Assembly (NCBI GenBank): GCA_019186965.1
Contig: JABARV010000002.1
Location: 378,737 to 442,736, forward strand
Origin: Turneriella sp.
GTDB lineage: Bacteria > Spirochaetota > Leptospiria > Turneriellales > Turneriellaceae
DNA length: 64,000 nt
Direction: 5' to 3'
Shown here: piece after piece, positions 41,779 through 51,835 of the stretch
How positions within the stretch are numbered: the first letter of the stretch is position 1
Layout of the letters: each line of letters begins with the position of its first letter
Made by a program: the position numbers and the translations under genes
Notes under the pieces: model-generated
Seen by the model: only the letters and a program-made list of their open reading frames with translations
Told to the model about the DNA's origin: nothing
Database searches by the model: none

Positions 41779-41800
41779 ACAACAAGCGTTTTCGTTAACT

Positions 41801-42370
41801 CTACACTTTTTCACGCGTAAGTGTGTTTTCGTCGGTGTGATCAAAATCGCGGCCATAGATATGTAGCGCTGTATTCATTTTGTAGCGCATTGTATCTCCA
41901 TCGACGGATAAATGCATAGTAAATGCTTTAGTTTTGGCGTTCTTACCCATAAACGGCGTCTCAAGGACGCCAAAATTTTTATCGTCATGGCTTGCGCGTA
42001 AATTAAATTCGATTGCATTCCCTTTTTTTTCCGCACTACCTTTTGTAAGGACGCACACCGCACGTGGAATAGACAATGAATAAAAGACTTCGTTTGTTTT
42101 TTTTTCGCAATACCAATATCCTAACTGGTGGTGGAAAACTTCGCCATTACTTTTTCGACAAACGATTTGCTTATAAGAAAGCACAACTAATTTTTGTACT
42201 CCCGCATTTATTGCATCTCCCACAGGTTCAATTTGGATTGTCTCAAAGTAAGGTGCTTCTTCTGCACCGTCTACTTCTGGAGATACATCCATACCTTTGT
42301 CGCCCTTCCATGTTCCAATGAGTGGAAAAAGTGGCCCAAAGAAAACTTTGAGTGCTCCTCTATCTTCCAT
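41801..42370 (-). CDS. Nitrobindin/THAP4-like haem-binding beta-barrel protein
   Basis: 189 aa from ATG 42370; an open TTG at 42463 would add 31 residues without clear relation. Family pattern: PLIGTWKGDKGMDVSPEV (the GTWxGxG signature), YFETIQIEPVG, QLGYWYCEKKTNEVFYSL, IPRAVCVLTKGS and the C-terminal TALHIYGRDFDHTDENTLTR, where a His would be the haem ligand. Such proteins bind haem and may isomerise peroxynitrite. Convergent with the rhodanese gene. Confidence 0.8.
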   Translation of the reverse strand: MEDRGALKVFFGPLFPLIGTWKGDKGMDVSPEVDGAEEAPYFETIQIEPVGDAINAGVQKLVVLSYKQIVCRKSNGEVFHHQLGYWYCEKKTNEVFYSLSIPRAVCVLTKGSAEKKGNAIEFNLRASHDDKNFGVLETPFMGKNAKTKAFTMHLSVDGDTMRYKMNTALHIYGRDFDHTDENTLTREKV

Positions 42371-42530
42371 GTGTGGATACAAAATAACATGGAATAGTGG
42401 GTAAAGATGATTTTGTAGCTTTTGAGGAGGATAGTACGATAGAGTGTGAGCCTCATGCACCAACTCGCACAGGCTCTAAGGCTCGTGGCCATAAATGCTA
42501 TGCCTTTGTTCTTGACGCCGCAGCGATTCT

Positions 42531-42546
42531 GTATTATGTCGCATTA
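42531..42546. repeat. Dispersed GTATTATGTCGCATTA motif just before flhB
   Basis: The 16-mer is identical to the core of the 31-bp array units at 52822-52938 read on the minus strand. It ends 4 bases before the flhB GTG. TATTAT could double as a -10 element, with a TTGACG at 42512 but only 14 bases of spacing. Confidence 0.6.
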
Positions 42547-42550
42547 TTAA

Positions 42551-43795
42551 GTGTGGATTTATTCCTTAATTGCATTTTTCACGCGTATTCGAAACGGCCT
42601 TTTTGGCTGGTTTGATCCATTTTTTCCAGAGAGAGAATTTTATCCTGCTCCCGTAGCAATCCCGCAAAGTGGTGTTAATATTTTTTCGCTTGCAATGTTT
42701 GCCGCCGAAGACGAAGGCCGCACCGAAGAGCCAACCGAATTACGCAGAAGGCGCGAGAGAGAAAAAGGCCGTGTCGCAAAAAGCGCAGAAATTCCAGCAG
42801 CGCTTGGCACACTGGGAGGTCTTGTTGTACTTTTTATTAGCGCAGGATGGGTGCTTACGTCTATTGCACGCCTCATAAAAAACTACGTAGGTAGTTTTTC
42901 AACCCTTGGGTCTATCGAAGAATCTAAACTCATCACAATGATGATAACTTTAGCACGTGATTTTTTCATTATGCTTGCGCCTTTTTTTGTTGCAGTAATG
43001 CTTTTAGGAATAATTGGCAACATTACACAAACAGGCTTTTTGTTTTCCCTCGAACCTTTGCGCCCAAAACTTTCGAACATTGCGTTTAGTTTTAACCGTA
43101 TGGTAGAGCGCGTAATTTTTTCAAAACAGATTTATGTCAATTTAACAAAAACGATAATTAAGGTTGTTGCGATTATTTTTGTAAGCTATCTCATTATCAG
43201 CGACGACTTTTTGGGCATCATGAAAACCGGTAGCGTTGGAGTCGGAGAGGCGCTACGGTCACTGGGGTATATGTCGTTCAAGCTTGCCTTGGTTTTGGTT
43301 ATTATCCTACTCCTCATGTCCATACCCGACTACATTTTTCAACGTTCGCAATTTATCGAAAGTTTAAAAATGACAAAACAAGAAGTAAAACAAGAATACC
43401 GCGAACAAGAAGGGGATCCACAAATTAAAGCGCGGCAAAGGCAGCGTATGCAAGAAGCAATGCGCGTGCAAATGCGGCAAGCGGTTGCATCTGCAGATAT
43501 CGTTATTACAAACCCAACACACTACGCAGTCGCAATTAAATTCGATTTCGAAAAACAAGGGACGCCTCCCAAGTTAGTCGCAAAGGGCGAAGACGAAGTC
43601 GCACGGATTATCCGCGAAATTGCAAAAGCAAACAACGTACCCATGGTTGAAGATAAACCCCTTGCGCGGTTTATTTACGACAACGTGCAATTAAACCAAG
43701 AACTACCCAGCGATTTACTTTTTCTTTTGGCTCGTATCGTAACGACAATCCCATCTTTAATTTCCAAATTTAGGGAGGGTCAAGCCGTTGCGTAA
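42551..43795 (+). CDS. flhB: Flagellar export protein FlhB
   Basis: 414 aa, GTG start. The ~50-residue N-terminal extension before MFAAEDEGRTEEPTELRRRR is expected: spirochaete FlhB has an extended 'FAAEDEGRTE' N-terminus, though its first codons cannot be fixed. Four membrane segments, then the cytoplasmic domain with autocleavage motif NPTH (321-324, VITNPTHYAVAIKFD). Substrate-specificity switch of the flagellar type III system. The usual upstream fliP-fliQ-fliR are not present here. Overlaps flhA by 8 bases. Confidence 0.95.
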   Translation: MWIYSLIAFFTRIRNGLFGWFDPFFPEREFYPAPVAIPQSGVNIFSLAMFAAEDEGRTEEPTELRRRREREKGRVAKSAEIPAALGTLGGLVVLFISAGWVLTSIARLIKNYVGSFSTLGSIEESKLITMMITLARDFFIMLAPFFVAVMLLGIIGNITQTGFLFSLEPLRPKLSNIAFSFNRMVERVIFSKQIYVNLTKTIIKVVAIIFVSYLIISDDFLGIMKTGSVGVGEALRSLGYMSFKLALVLVIILLLMSIPDYIFQRSQFIESLKMTKQEVKQEYREQEGDPQIKARQRQRMQEAMRVQMRQAVASADIVITNPTHYAVAIKFDFEKQGTPPKLVAKGEDEVARIIREIAKANNVPMVEDKPLARFIYDNVQLNQELPSDLLFLLARIVTTIPSLISKFREGQAVA

Positions 43796-45872
43796 ATGGT
43801 ACCAACAAAGCGATATTTTACTCGGTGTTGCTGTTGTTGCAGTGGTGGCCATGCTCATTATTCCCATGCCTGCGATGCTGCTCGATTTTCTCTTGGGCGT
43901 CTCGCTTATGATTTCTATCGTTGCGTTACTTACCGCAATGTTCAATCGTGAAATTTCAGACTTTTCTGTGTTTCCCACTTTGCTCCTTGTAACGACAGTG
44001 TTCCGCCTTGCCCTTAACGTTTCGTCGACGCGTCTTATTTTAGCAAAAGGACCTGCGTTTGAAGGAAAACTAATACGTGCATTTGGCGAGTTTGTTGTAG
44101 GCAACAACTACATCATTGGGTTTGTTATTTTTATCATTCTCGTTTTAGTCCAAATGATGGTCATCACAAAAGGTGCAACGCGTATCTCCGAAGTATCGGC
44201 GCGTTTCCAGTTAGACGCGCTCCCCGGCCGGCAAATGGCTCTTGAAACGGACATCTCCTCAGGGCGCATTACAGAAGAAGAAGGCCGTAGGCGTAACGAA
44301 AATTTACGCCGCGAAGTTGACTTCTACGGACAAATGGATGGTGCAACTAAATTTGTGCAAGGCGACGTGCGTGTTGGTCTCATTATTACTGCGGTCAATA
44401 TCGTCGGAGGGCTTATTATCGGGATGGTAATGCGCGGCGAGGGTTTTGAAACTGCGCTAAAAACGTACACGCTTTTAACCATCGGCGACGGTCTTGTTGC
44501 ACAAATCCCTTCGCTTTTAATTACAACGGCAACAGGTCTTGTCGTAACCCGTGCTGGAGCTAAAAACGAATTGGCGTCCGAACTCAGCGTGCAGATGTTC
44601 CAAAATTCGCGTACGCTCTACATTACAGCTGGTGCACTTTTTGTGGCGTCTCTTGTTCCAGGGTTTCCTAAAATTTCATTGTGGGCAATCAGCCTCTTTT
44701 TGGGCTTTATCGCTTACAACATGCGTGAGCAGAAAAAAGCAGAAACGCAAAAGCAAGAAGCAATCCAAGAGCAACAAAAAGTTGGCTCGACAGAACGCTT
44801 CTTAGACGAACTTGCGGTAGACCCGCTTAAAATAGAAATTGGGTTTAATCTTGTGCCTTTGCTCGATAGAAAACAAGGCGGAACCCTCCTCGACCGTATA
44901 ACCAACCTACGGCAAAAAATGGCCGCCGATTTGGGGATGATTGTCCCCCCCGTGCGTATTAACGACAATTTGGATTTAGACGGAAACGAATACGTAATTT
45001 TAATTGGCGGCATCGAAGTTTCACGCACTAAAGTTTATCCCGAATACTTAGGAGCGCTTTCTAATCCCAATGTAAAAGAAGAACTTAAACCAGCGTCCCC
45101 CGACATGCTCGTTACCGACGCTGCTTTTGGCCAAAAAGTAATTTTGATTGATTCTGAAAAAAAGCGCGATGCGGAAGACAAAGGATACGTTGTTATCGAC
45201 GCCAGCACAATGATTATTACGCACTTACAAGAAGTATTCCGTATGTACGCGCCGCAAATTATGGGACGCGAAGAAGTTAAACTACTCTTAGACAAAACGA
45301 AGCAAAAATATCCCAGCGTTGTCGAAGAAGTTACAAAATTGTTTCCCAACCCTGGAGTGCTTTTGACTATTTTGCATAATCTTTTGCGGGAAAATGTTTC
45401 TATACGCAACCTTCCCGCTATTTTGGAAACCATTGCCGACTTTGGGCAACGCGTACAAAACGCAGAACTTTTAACCGATTTTGTGCGACAACGCTTGGGT
45501 AGACAAATTCTTGCTCCGTACCAAGACAAAAATAAAACAATCTATGCGGCGGTTATCGATCCGCAAATTGAATACGATGTGCGTGGAAACATTACCATCG
45601 ACGAGCGCGATGGCCGCGTGCTTGCAATCGATCCACATTACCGCGAGCGTTTACGCGCAGTGCTTATAGACGCGTACAACACAATGCAAAGCGGAGGAAA
45701 ATTTCCGCTCTATGTTTGTGGTGCAGAGATACGTTCAAGTATCTCGGAAATATTGTCACGAGAAATTCCCACACGCTCTTTTGCCGTTGTCGCGTACGAA
45801 GAAATTCCGCGCGATGCAAAATTTATAGAAATGACTAAAGTGATTTTAGAAACTAACGAGGTGAATGCATAA
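43788..45872 (+). CDS. flhA: Flagellar export protein FlhA
   Basis: 694 aa, TTG start at 43788 overlapping flhB. N-terminal half has about eight membrane segments and the conserved cytoplasmic loop (KGATRISEVSARFQLDALPGRQMALETDI, with the FHIPEP-type VFPTLLLVTTVFRLALNVSSTR before it). C-terminal domain residues 340-694 form the export gate platform (ELAVDPLKIEIGFNLVPLLD; VIDPQIEYDV). Proton-driven export gate of the flagellum. Ends in TAATG shared with flhF. Confidence 0.96.
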   Translation: MRKWYQQSDILLGVAVVAVVAMLIIPMPAMLLDFLLGVSLMISIVALLTAMFNREISDFSVFPTLLLVTTVFRLALNVSSTRLILAKGPAFEGKLIRAFGEFVVGNNYIIGFVIFIILVLVQMMVITKGATRISEVSARFQLDALPGRQMALETDISSGRITEEEGRRRNENLRREVDFYGQMDGATKFVQGDVRVGLIITAVNIVGGLIIGMVMRGEGFETALKTYTLLTIGDGLVAQIPSLLITTATGLVVTRAGAKNELASELSVQMFQNSRTLYITAGALFVASLVPGFPKISLWAISLFLGFIAYNMREQKKAETQKQEAIQEQQKVGSTERFLDELAVDPLKIEIGFNLVPLLDRKQGGTLLDRITNLRQKMAADLGMIVPPVRINDNLDLDGNEYVILIGGIEVSRTKVYPEYLGALSNPNVKEELKPASPDMLVTDAAFGQKVILIDSEKKRDAEDKGYVVIDASTMIITHLQEVFRMYAPQIMGREEVKLLLDKTKQKYPSVVEEVTKLFPNPGVLLTILHNLLRENVSIRNLPAILETIADFGQRVQNAELLTDFVRQRLGRQILAPYQDKNKTIYAAVIDPQIEYDVRGNITIDERDGRVLAIDPHYRERLRAVLIDAYNTMQSGGKFPLYVCGAEIRSSISEILSREIPTRSFAVVAYEEIPRDAKFIEMTKVILETNEVNA

Positions 45873-47173
45873 TGCAATACTTTACCGAACAAGGCGATTC
45901 GCACGCAGAAGTTTTAGCTAAGGTTCGCAATAAGTACGGAAGCGGCCCTGAAGTTTTAATCTCTGAACAGCGTGAAGTTCCCGTAAAGACACTTTGGGGG
46001 CGTGTAACGCGCGCGAAACGTTGGGAAATTCACGGTGCAATTTTAGAAAAACAAAAAGTACAACCTAAAAAAATTGACGAGACTTTAGATAACAAATTAA
46101 AAATTTTGGAAGGAATGCTTTCGCGCACTTCGCTTAGCCGAAAGGCGGTAACAAACCCCGAAGAAAACGCGGCGCTCCACAGCGAACAAGGCGCCACCGT
46201 ATTTCCCAAACTTACGCACGAAATTAAGCCAACCGTACAAAGAGAAATTTTACCTTCTATTTCCAAAATACAATCGGACGAACAAATACGCCGTTTGGAA
46301 GCGGAAATCACCGAACTTAAAGCACAAATAAAATCGCAAGGCGGCCCCGACCTAGAGCTTGTTAAAGAACGCGAGCTTTTATCGCTCTACGAACATTTAA
46401 CCTATATGGGGTTTAGCCAGGTATTCGCCGAAAGTATCGCCATGCGCACACGTGCAGAAGTACCCTCGGCAGATTACAAATTACGTAAACGCATCCATCT
46501 ACGTGCGCGAGAAGTTTTAGGCGAAAGAATTCGCACGGCAACCTTGGCAGCGCACCGCATTATCACCCTTGTGGGCCCAACAGGCGCAGGAAAAACTACA
46601 ACGCTTGTAAAGTTTGCTGCACGCCTTTCGGTAACGCAAAGGCGGCGGGTAGAATTAATCACTATCGACAACTACCGTATCGCAGCAACCGAACAACTTA
46701 AAGTATATGCACGCATCATGGATATCCCTTGCCGCGTGTGCCGCACGGGTGAAGAACTTGCGGGGGCAATTCAAGATAGCAGCGCAGAGTACATCCTCAT
46801 CGACACGAGCGGTTCAAGCCCCGCAAATAGGGAGTTTCTCGATAGGCAAAAGAAATTTTTCGACGCGATAAGCACCCAGCACGAAATAGAAACGCACTTA
46901 GTTATTCCAGCAACAACGCGTTTAGAAGATGCACGATTACTTTTCGACCGTTTTGAAATTTTTAATTATTCGAGGATTATTATTAGCAAAATTGACGAGA
47001 GCTTTAGCTTTGCGCCCATCGTCGAAATGGCAGATTCGTGGCATAAGCCGTTTTCGATGCTTACCAACGGACAAGATGTCGCAAAAGACTGGCTCGACGC
47101 CGATAGAATGCTCATTGCCGATGCTTTGCTAAAAAAATGGCTTGATGAAAACGAGTATTCTGCACGAAGATAA
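45872..47173 (+). CDS. flhF: Flagellar GTPase FlhF
   Basis: 433 aa. N-terminal B domain, Lys/Glu-rich linker (about 60-165), then SRP54-type NG domain. G1 [13 protein letters not shown] (233-245), G2-like [18 protein letters not shown]3 [13 protein letters not shown] (usual DTAGR is altered to DTSGS), G4-like ISKIDES. FlhF places the flagellar basal body at the pole. Coupled to flhA (TAATG). Confidence 0.95.
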   Translation: MQYFTEQGDSHAEVLAKVRNKYGSGPEVLISEQREVPVKTLWGRVTRAKRWEIHGAILEKQKVQPKKIDETLDNKLKILEGMLSRTSLSRKAVTNPEENAALHSEQGATVFPKLTHEIKPTVQREILPSISKIQSDEQIRRLEAEITELKAQIKSQGGPDLELVKERELLSLYEHLTYMGFSQVFAESIAMRTRAEVPSADYKLRKRIHLRAREVLGERIRTATLAAHRIITLVGPTGAGKTTTLVKFAARLSVTQRRRVELITIDNYRIAATEQLKVYARIMDIPCRVCRTGEELAGAIQDSSAEYILIDTSGSSPANREFLDRQKKFFDAISTQHEIETHLVIPATTRLEDARLLFDRFEIFNYSRIIISKIDESFSFAPIVEMADSWHKPFSMLTNGQDVAKDWLDADRMLIADALLKKWLDENEYSARR

Positions 47174-47186
47174 TACAAGGGACTTC

Positions 47187-48041
47187 ATGGATCAAGCAAG
47201 CACCTTACGACAAATGGTTGGCAAAACAGAGCCGGGTACAGCCACGCAAATTATCACCCTTACGAGCGGTAAAGGGGGCGTTGGAAAATCTACCATTTCG
47301 GTGAACTTAGGTTTGGCCCTTGCAGCCGCTGGAAAAAAAGTCCTTCTCTTTGATGCCGACTTGGGGCTTGCGAATATCAACGTCCTCTTGGGAGTTGTTC
47401 CCAAATTTAACTTGTACCATGTCATTAAAGGGCACAAAGAACTCGAAGACATTATTATACACACCCCCGAAGGACTCGATATTATCGCAGGTGCGTCGGG
47501 TTATAGCATGCTCGCCAATTTATCCGACAAAGAACGCGCAAGCCTTGTAGACGCGTTCGAAAGCTTAACGGGATACGACATCATGCTGATTGATACCGGC
47601 GCCGGCGTTTCTTCAAACGTCGTGGGGTTTACCCTTCCCGCAGACAAAGTAATTGTCGTTACAACTCCAGAACCTACAGCAATTACCGACGCATACGGAA
47701 TTATTAAATCCATTGTTTTAGTTGCGCCGGATAAACAAATAAAACTACTCGTAAACCGCGCATCGTCTTCTCTTGAAGGAAAAAAAGTCGCAGAGCGTGT
47801 CATCAATATCTCAAACCAATTTTTAAACGTGCGCGTCGACAGCCTTGGGTTTATTTTTGACGATGACTCGGTACCTAAATCGATACGCCGCCAAAAACCG
47901 TTTTATCTCCTTTTTCCAAACTCTAAAGCGTCTTCATGCTTGGATATTATAACCTCTCGTATTCTTGAACAAGAACTACCTAAACGCAGCGAGTCTGGAA
48001 TAGGTAGTTTTTTTAGAAAAATTTTTGCACCATCGATTTAA
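47187..48041 (+). CDS. flhG: Flagellar number regulator FlhG (MinD-like ATPase)
   Basis: 284 aa from ATG 47187 with AAGGGA five bases upstream; an upstream TTG/ATG at 47142-47145 is open but overlaps flhF and lacks a site. Deviant Walker [13 protein letters not shown] (25-36), [22 protein letters not shown] (switch) and NRASS typical of the ParA/MinD group. The N-terminal DQAxTLRxM segment is the FlhG element that activates FlhF. Controls flagellar number with FlhF. Confidence 0.95.
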   Translation: MDQASTLRQMVGKTEPGTATQIITLTSGKGGVGKSTISVNLGLALAAAGKKVLLFDADLGLANINVLLGVVPKFNLYHVIKGHKELEDIIIHTPEGLDIIAGASGYSMLANLSDKERASLVDAFESLTGYDIMLIDTGAGVSSNVVGFTLPADKVIVVTTPEPTAITDAYGIIKSIVLVAPDKQIKLLVNRASSSLEGKKVAERVINISNQFLNVRVDSLGFIFDDDSVPKSIRRQKPFYLLFPNSKASSCLDIITSRILEQELPKRSESGIGSFFRKIFAPSI

Positions 48042-48053
48042 AATTTTTGTGAG

Positions 48054-48563
48054 ATGCCCGCCTTCTTTACATCTGCCCATCTCAAGTTAAGCATCTTACT
48101 TTCATTTTTAGGAGCGTTGGTAGCGCTTACGTTTAGTATTTTTTCCGATAGCGGAATCATTGCGATTATTTTTCGCCCTATTGTAAGCGCTCTTTTGATG
48201 TTTGTCTTGGGGAGTATTCTTTTTGCGCTCCTTGAAAAAAAAGTTCCCGAAGCAATCCAAGCTATTGAAGCCAAAATAGGCGAAGAACCTATGCCCGATA
48301 TACCGCCAGACGAAACGGGCGTATCTACAAGCGACACGTCTGGAGAGCATGCCTTGGATGGGGAAGAATTGCGCAGCCACCAAGGACTCGATTCGTACGA
48401 TAGCGCGGCAGATGTAGGCTCCACCATAAGCTCAACGATTCCACGCAAAAGCGGAGTACAGGTTACAAAAGATGAAATTGTCGTCAATGGAGTGCGCTTT
48501 AAAAACGAACCCGAAGTAATGGCAGAAACCATTAAACAATTGATGGACGACGACAAAGAATAA
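48054..48563 (+). CDS. Membrane protein of unknown function in the flhBAFG operon
   Basis: 169 aa. Two membrane helices (LSILLSFLGALVALTFSIF and IVSALLMFVLGSILFALL), then an acidic cytoplasmic region (EEPMPDIPPDETG) and a C-terminal ordered part (VTKDEIVVNGVRFKNEPEVMAETIKQLM). Located 12 bases after flhG. The position suggests a flagellum-related role; the family is not recognised beyond spirochaete flagellar operon neighbours. Confidence 0.7.
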   Translation: MPAFFTSAHLKLSILLSFLGALVALTFSIFSDSGIIAIIFRPIVSALLMFVLGSILFALLEKKVPEAIQAIEAKIGEEPMPDIPPDETGVSTSDTSGEHALDGEELRSHQGLDSYDSAADVGSTISSTIPRKSGVQVTKDEIVVNGVRFKNEPEVMAETIKQLMDDDKE

Positions 48564-48569
48564 CCCAAA

Positions 48570-49469
48570 CTAATTAAATACTTTTTTCTTCTTTAAACGC
48601 AAAATTTTCTTTGAGCGCAAAAGAAATACTGCAAAAAGTGCGAGACTTCCTCCTATAATCGTTGTCATGTGTACTGGTTCGTGCAGGTATATAGCAGCCA
48701 TTGCAAGCGCGGTTGCAGGTACAATAAATATATAAGAGCTTGCTTTGGAAGAACCTAAATTTTTAACTGCATAAAAATAGACTGTCGTTGCAAAACCATT
48801 CGAGATAGCACCCAAGAAAAAAATATTAACCCAGTAATTAGAGTCAACGTACGAAGGCGTCTGGTTAAATTTGTCTACAAGAAACGGAACAAGGAGTATT
48901 GCACCGAATAAATTTACATAAAATGAATAAACAAACGTAGAGACAACCTTTGTCGCCGCATTTGTCGCGAGCGTTACAAATGCGTAGATAAGGGCGCACG
49001 CAAGAAAAAGCAAATTCCCTGAAAGAAGTATTGTATCCTGCGAGACGTGCCATGCTTCAATAAGCACAGCGCCGCCCATAACCCCCAAAAGTAGACCCAC
49101 GTTGTCACGCAAGGTGGGTATTTCACGAAAAAAAAGACGCTGCAAAAAGTAAGTAAAGATGGGGTTTAGCGAAGTTACTAAAACTCCCGCGTAGCCTGCG
49201 TATCCTGTTTTAAGCCCAAAAAAGAATAGCCACGAATACACGGTCATTATTGCGGAGGCAAAAAAAATCCAACCTATTTGCTTCCACGAAAGGCGTAAAC
49301 TTTCATGGAGCAATGGGAAAAATGGAAGGAGAGCCAAACACGACACAACGTAGCGCCAAAAAAGGGTAAGCGCTGGGTCGGCGCTATTGGCTACAAGTTT
49401 TCCCGAAGTCCATGCGGCGCTCCAAATGAGCATCGCCAAAGCGAGCAAAAATTCAGTTTTAAAACGCAC
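48570..49469 (-). CDS. EamA/DMT-family transporter
   Basis: 299 aa with ten hydrophobic segments in two five-helix repeats, the DMT layout. Start LLALAMLIWSAAWTSGKLVA and TSLNPIFTYFLQRLFFREIP match the EamA repeats; the second repeat ends YLHEPVHMTTIIGGSLALFAV. Probably an exporter of amino acids or other metabolites; the substrate cannot be read. Follows the HEAT-like lipoprotein gene by 21 bases and converges on the flagellar operon. Confidence 0.88.
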   Translation of the reverse strand: MRFKTEFLLALAMLIWSAAWTSGKLVANSADPALTLFWRYVVSCLALLPFFPLLHESLRLSWKQIGWIFFASAIMTVYSWLFFFGLKTGYAGYAGVLVTSLNPIFTYFLQRLFFREIPTLRDNVGLLLGVMGGAVLIEAWHVSQDTILLSGNLLFLACALIYAFVTLATNAATKVVSTFVYSFYVNLFGAILLVPFLVDKFNQTPSYVDSNYWVNIFFLGAISNGFATTVYFYAVKNLGSSKASSYIFIVPATALAMAAIYLHEPVHMTTIIGGSLALFAVFLLRSKKILRLKKKKVFN

Positions 49470-49490
49470 TAAATCCTAATTGAAAGTTTT

Positions 49491-50939
49491 TTACAACCGC
49501 ATACGCTGTCTTAAAATCTTGCCATCGCGTAAATAAATCTGCCGGAGCAAATCTGCTTCATTTGCCGTTAATCCCCATAGCCTTTGGAGGAGGGCAACCT
49601 GCCATGCGCGGCCACGCGACGACGCCGTGACTAATTGTAACGTCGTTGTAAAATACCCTGGTTTAGAAAATGCATCTTGGCCTTGTGCTTTAAGTACATA
49701 ATAATCGCGATCGGGGTACAGGCGTCCCAAAGCAACAAAAATTAAATTCCTTTCGGCAAGTTCTTTGTTTTCTGGTGCATTGAGTAATGCCCGAACACGG
49801 CTACTCATGCGCTCCAAAAGTTGTTCGTCTAAATGGTAGTACGCAAATGCCCTCTTTAAATTTGTTTTCACGTCTGCTGCCGATGTTCCAATGTACGGTT
49901 TTTGTTTTAGCGTTGCTTCTTCGCGTACAGAAACTGGAGGCGGAGTAACTTTGGGCGCCGCAGATCCGTAGTACGTAGATCTTCCCCCAAACGCACGGTT
50001 TAAAACGAGAAGCGATAAGTTAATCGAACGTACAACCTGTGCGTTTTTTGCACGTGCGCGTACCACAGTTAACTTCTTAATCATACTTTTGTCTTGCGTA
50101 TTGACCGCCAAGCGGGTCAAGTAGTCAATAATCGCCAAACGTGCTTTTACAGGCGTTTTGCTGCTACCGATTAAATTTAGGATATAGGTAATCCCTGGAG
50201 GATGCGCGACTTGGATACCTACCACTGCCCTGTCCTTCGTTTCGCTATCCCCATCGCCCGCTAAATATTCTAACAAAACTTTTTCGGGATCGTCTGCGGC
50301 AGCATCTTCTGGAGTTGCCGTTTCGTTTACTTTATCGCCAGAAGACATAATCGTTTCTGTTTCAAACGTCGCTTTTTGTCCAATGCCATGCGAAAAATCC
50401 ATAGGGTTATAAAGAGCTTTTTTTCGCCGCACAAGAATTCTCCCCAGTGCATCCAGTACTTCTCCGTCTTTACTGGGGTCGCGGCGTAGTTGTTCTCGCA
50501 AAATGCGTACAGAGTGTGGATGGTCTGTTTCGCCAAGCGCACGAATTTCTTCTTTCGTAAGGCTATTATACGCCTTTAGGTTTGCTTCTGTCGAAGAAAC
50601 TATAAGTTGATCTATTTCTTGTTTATTGTTGTCACCGCGCTGCCCTACAAGCCCAAGCGCTGCTTCACCCCGAAGCGAGCGGTCTTGCAAGTACTCTTTA
50701 AGAATGGGTTCGCCCCGCGGGGATTGGATTTTTCCAATTTCGCTTAAAGCAGTCTTTCGCAAATATAAATCTGCACTATCGCTACGTACAGTACTTTCTA
50801 GCGTACGCCACCCACTTTCATCCCCCGCTTGCGCTAAACGCACCGCACGTTGTAATTCTGTTTCGTCGCGTACTTGCCTTGCTGTACACGCAACCGCAAA
50901 AAAAGTAACCATGCAAAAAAGCGCAACAACGCGGGGCAT
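49491..50939 (-). CDS. Lipoprotein with HEAT-like repeats
   Basis: 482 aa, ATG start. Lipobox F-A-V-A-C (Cys18). Residues about 30-330 consist of helical pairs of HEAT/armadillo type (ALSEIGKIQSPRGEPILKEYL, IRALGETDHPHSVRILREQL, LDALGRILVRRK, GDGDSETKDRAVVGIQVAHPP). The C-terminal part (KPYIGTSAADVKTNLKRAFAYYHL) is unfamiliar. Likely periplasmic protein-protein scaffold. Lies between truB (30-base gap) and the EamA gene. Confidence 0.75.
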   Translation of the reverse strand: MPRVVALFCMVTFFAVACTARQVRDETELQRAVRLAQAGDESGWRTLESTVRSDSADLYLRKTALSEIGKIQSPRGEPILKEYLQDRSLRGEAALGLVGQRGDNNKQEIDQLIVSSTEANLKAYNSLTKEEIRALGETDHPHSVRILREQLRRDPSKDGEVLDALGRILVRRKKALYNPMDFSHGIGQKATFETETIMSSGDKVNETATPEDAAADDPEKVLLEYLAGDGDSETKDRAVVGIQVAHPPGITYILNLIGSSKTPVKARLAIIDYLTRLAVNTQDKSMIKKLTVVRARAKNAQVVRSINLSLLVLNRAFGGRSTYYGSAAPKVTPPPVSVREEATLKQKPYIGTSAADVKTNLKRAFAYYHLDEQLLERMSSRVRALLNAPENKELAERNLIFVALGRLYPDRDYYVLKAQGQDAFSKPGYFTTTLQLVTASSRGRAWQVALLQRLWGLTANEADLLRQIYLRDGKILRQRMRL

Positions 50940-50969
50940 ACCTTATTATCGGCGTGTTTTTTGGAGAGC

Positions 50970-51818
50970 CTAACCCGTCGGATAGACTTTTTCGACGCTT
51001 AAAAGCCCCCTTTCGGCACGCCCAAGCCCCAAAAAACTCCCCGAATTACAAATGCGATAAATTCCGTCGTTTACACGAACAGGCACCCGAACACCCGTCC
51101 AAAATTTTTTCTTCTCGCTATCGGTAAGCGTTAAAACCTCGAAAAAATAAAGCGCTTCAAAGTCTGTGCTTTGTGCACGGATACATCCGCCTGGTACATT
51201 GGGAGGTATGTCGGGCACGCTAAAATTACCAATTGCGGTACGGCGCAATGCAACAAGATATCCGCACGTTCCAAGCGCTTCAGCAATATCGCGTGCAAGT
51301 GAGCGGATGTACGTTCCCGAAGAAACAGTACAACGCATCGAAAGCTTTACTCCTGAAATTTTCTCGAGCTTAAGCGAATGCACAAACACACGCCGCGTTT
51401 TCATTAAGGGAGTACTTCCCGAACGAACACTTTTATGCGCACGTTTGCCATTAACCTTGACGTTTGAGTAGAGAGGAGGTACCTGTTCAATACTCCCCAC
51501 AAACTGCAACGCCACAGCATCAAGGAATTGTGGCTCCACCAAAGGAACTTCTTTACGTACAGTTATTTCTCCTTCGGTATCTAAAGTGTCAGTCTGCTCT
51601 CCTAAAAAAATTTCTGCTGTGTAGCTTTTGGGAAGCGTAAGGAAATACGATAAAAATCGGGTGGATGCCCCCGTTGCGACAATAAGCGCCCCAGACGCAA
51701 AAGGGTCGAGGATTCCCTCAACCCCAAAACCCCGTCCTTTTACTTGGAGGACTTTTTTAACCGCCGCACGCGTTGTAAGGTGTGCCGCTTTATCTACTAA
51801 GTAAAAAATTGGGAGTAA
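50970..51818 (-). CDS. truB: tRNA pseudouridine-55 synthase TruB, no standard start codon
   Basis: Open from codon 51818 after an in-frame TAG at 51821-51819; about 282 codons, the normal TruB size. The N-terminal part reads FYLVDKAAHLTTRAAVKKVL, then GILDPFASGALIVATGASTRF (the catalytic Asp motif G-x-L-D-P), KSYTAEIFLGEQTDTLDTEGE; the C-terminal part has VPPLYSNVKVNGKRAH, SGTYIRSLARDIAEALGTCGYL, LRRTAIGNF. None of the codons before the conserved N-terminus is ATG, GTG or TTG. AUU at 51809 is the only near-cognate candidate; a lost base in the T6 run would be the alternative. Uses the HU transcript upstream. Confidence 0.85.
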   Translation of the reverse strand, partial: LLPIFYLVDKAAHLTTRAAVKKVLQVKGRGFGVEGILDPFASGALIVATGASTRFLSYFLTLPKSYTAEIFLGEQTDTLDTEGEITVRKEVPLVEPQFLDAVALQFVGSIEQVPPLYSNVKVNGKRAHKSVRSGSTPLMKTRRVFVHSLKLEKISGVKLSMRCTVSSGTYIRSLARDIAEALGTCGYLVALRRTAIGNFSVPDIPPNVPGGCIRAQSTDFEALYFFEVLTLTDSEKKKFWTGVRVPVRVNDGIYRICNSGSFLGLGRAERGLLSVEKVYPTG

Positions 51819-51835
51819 CTATGCTACAAAATTTG

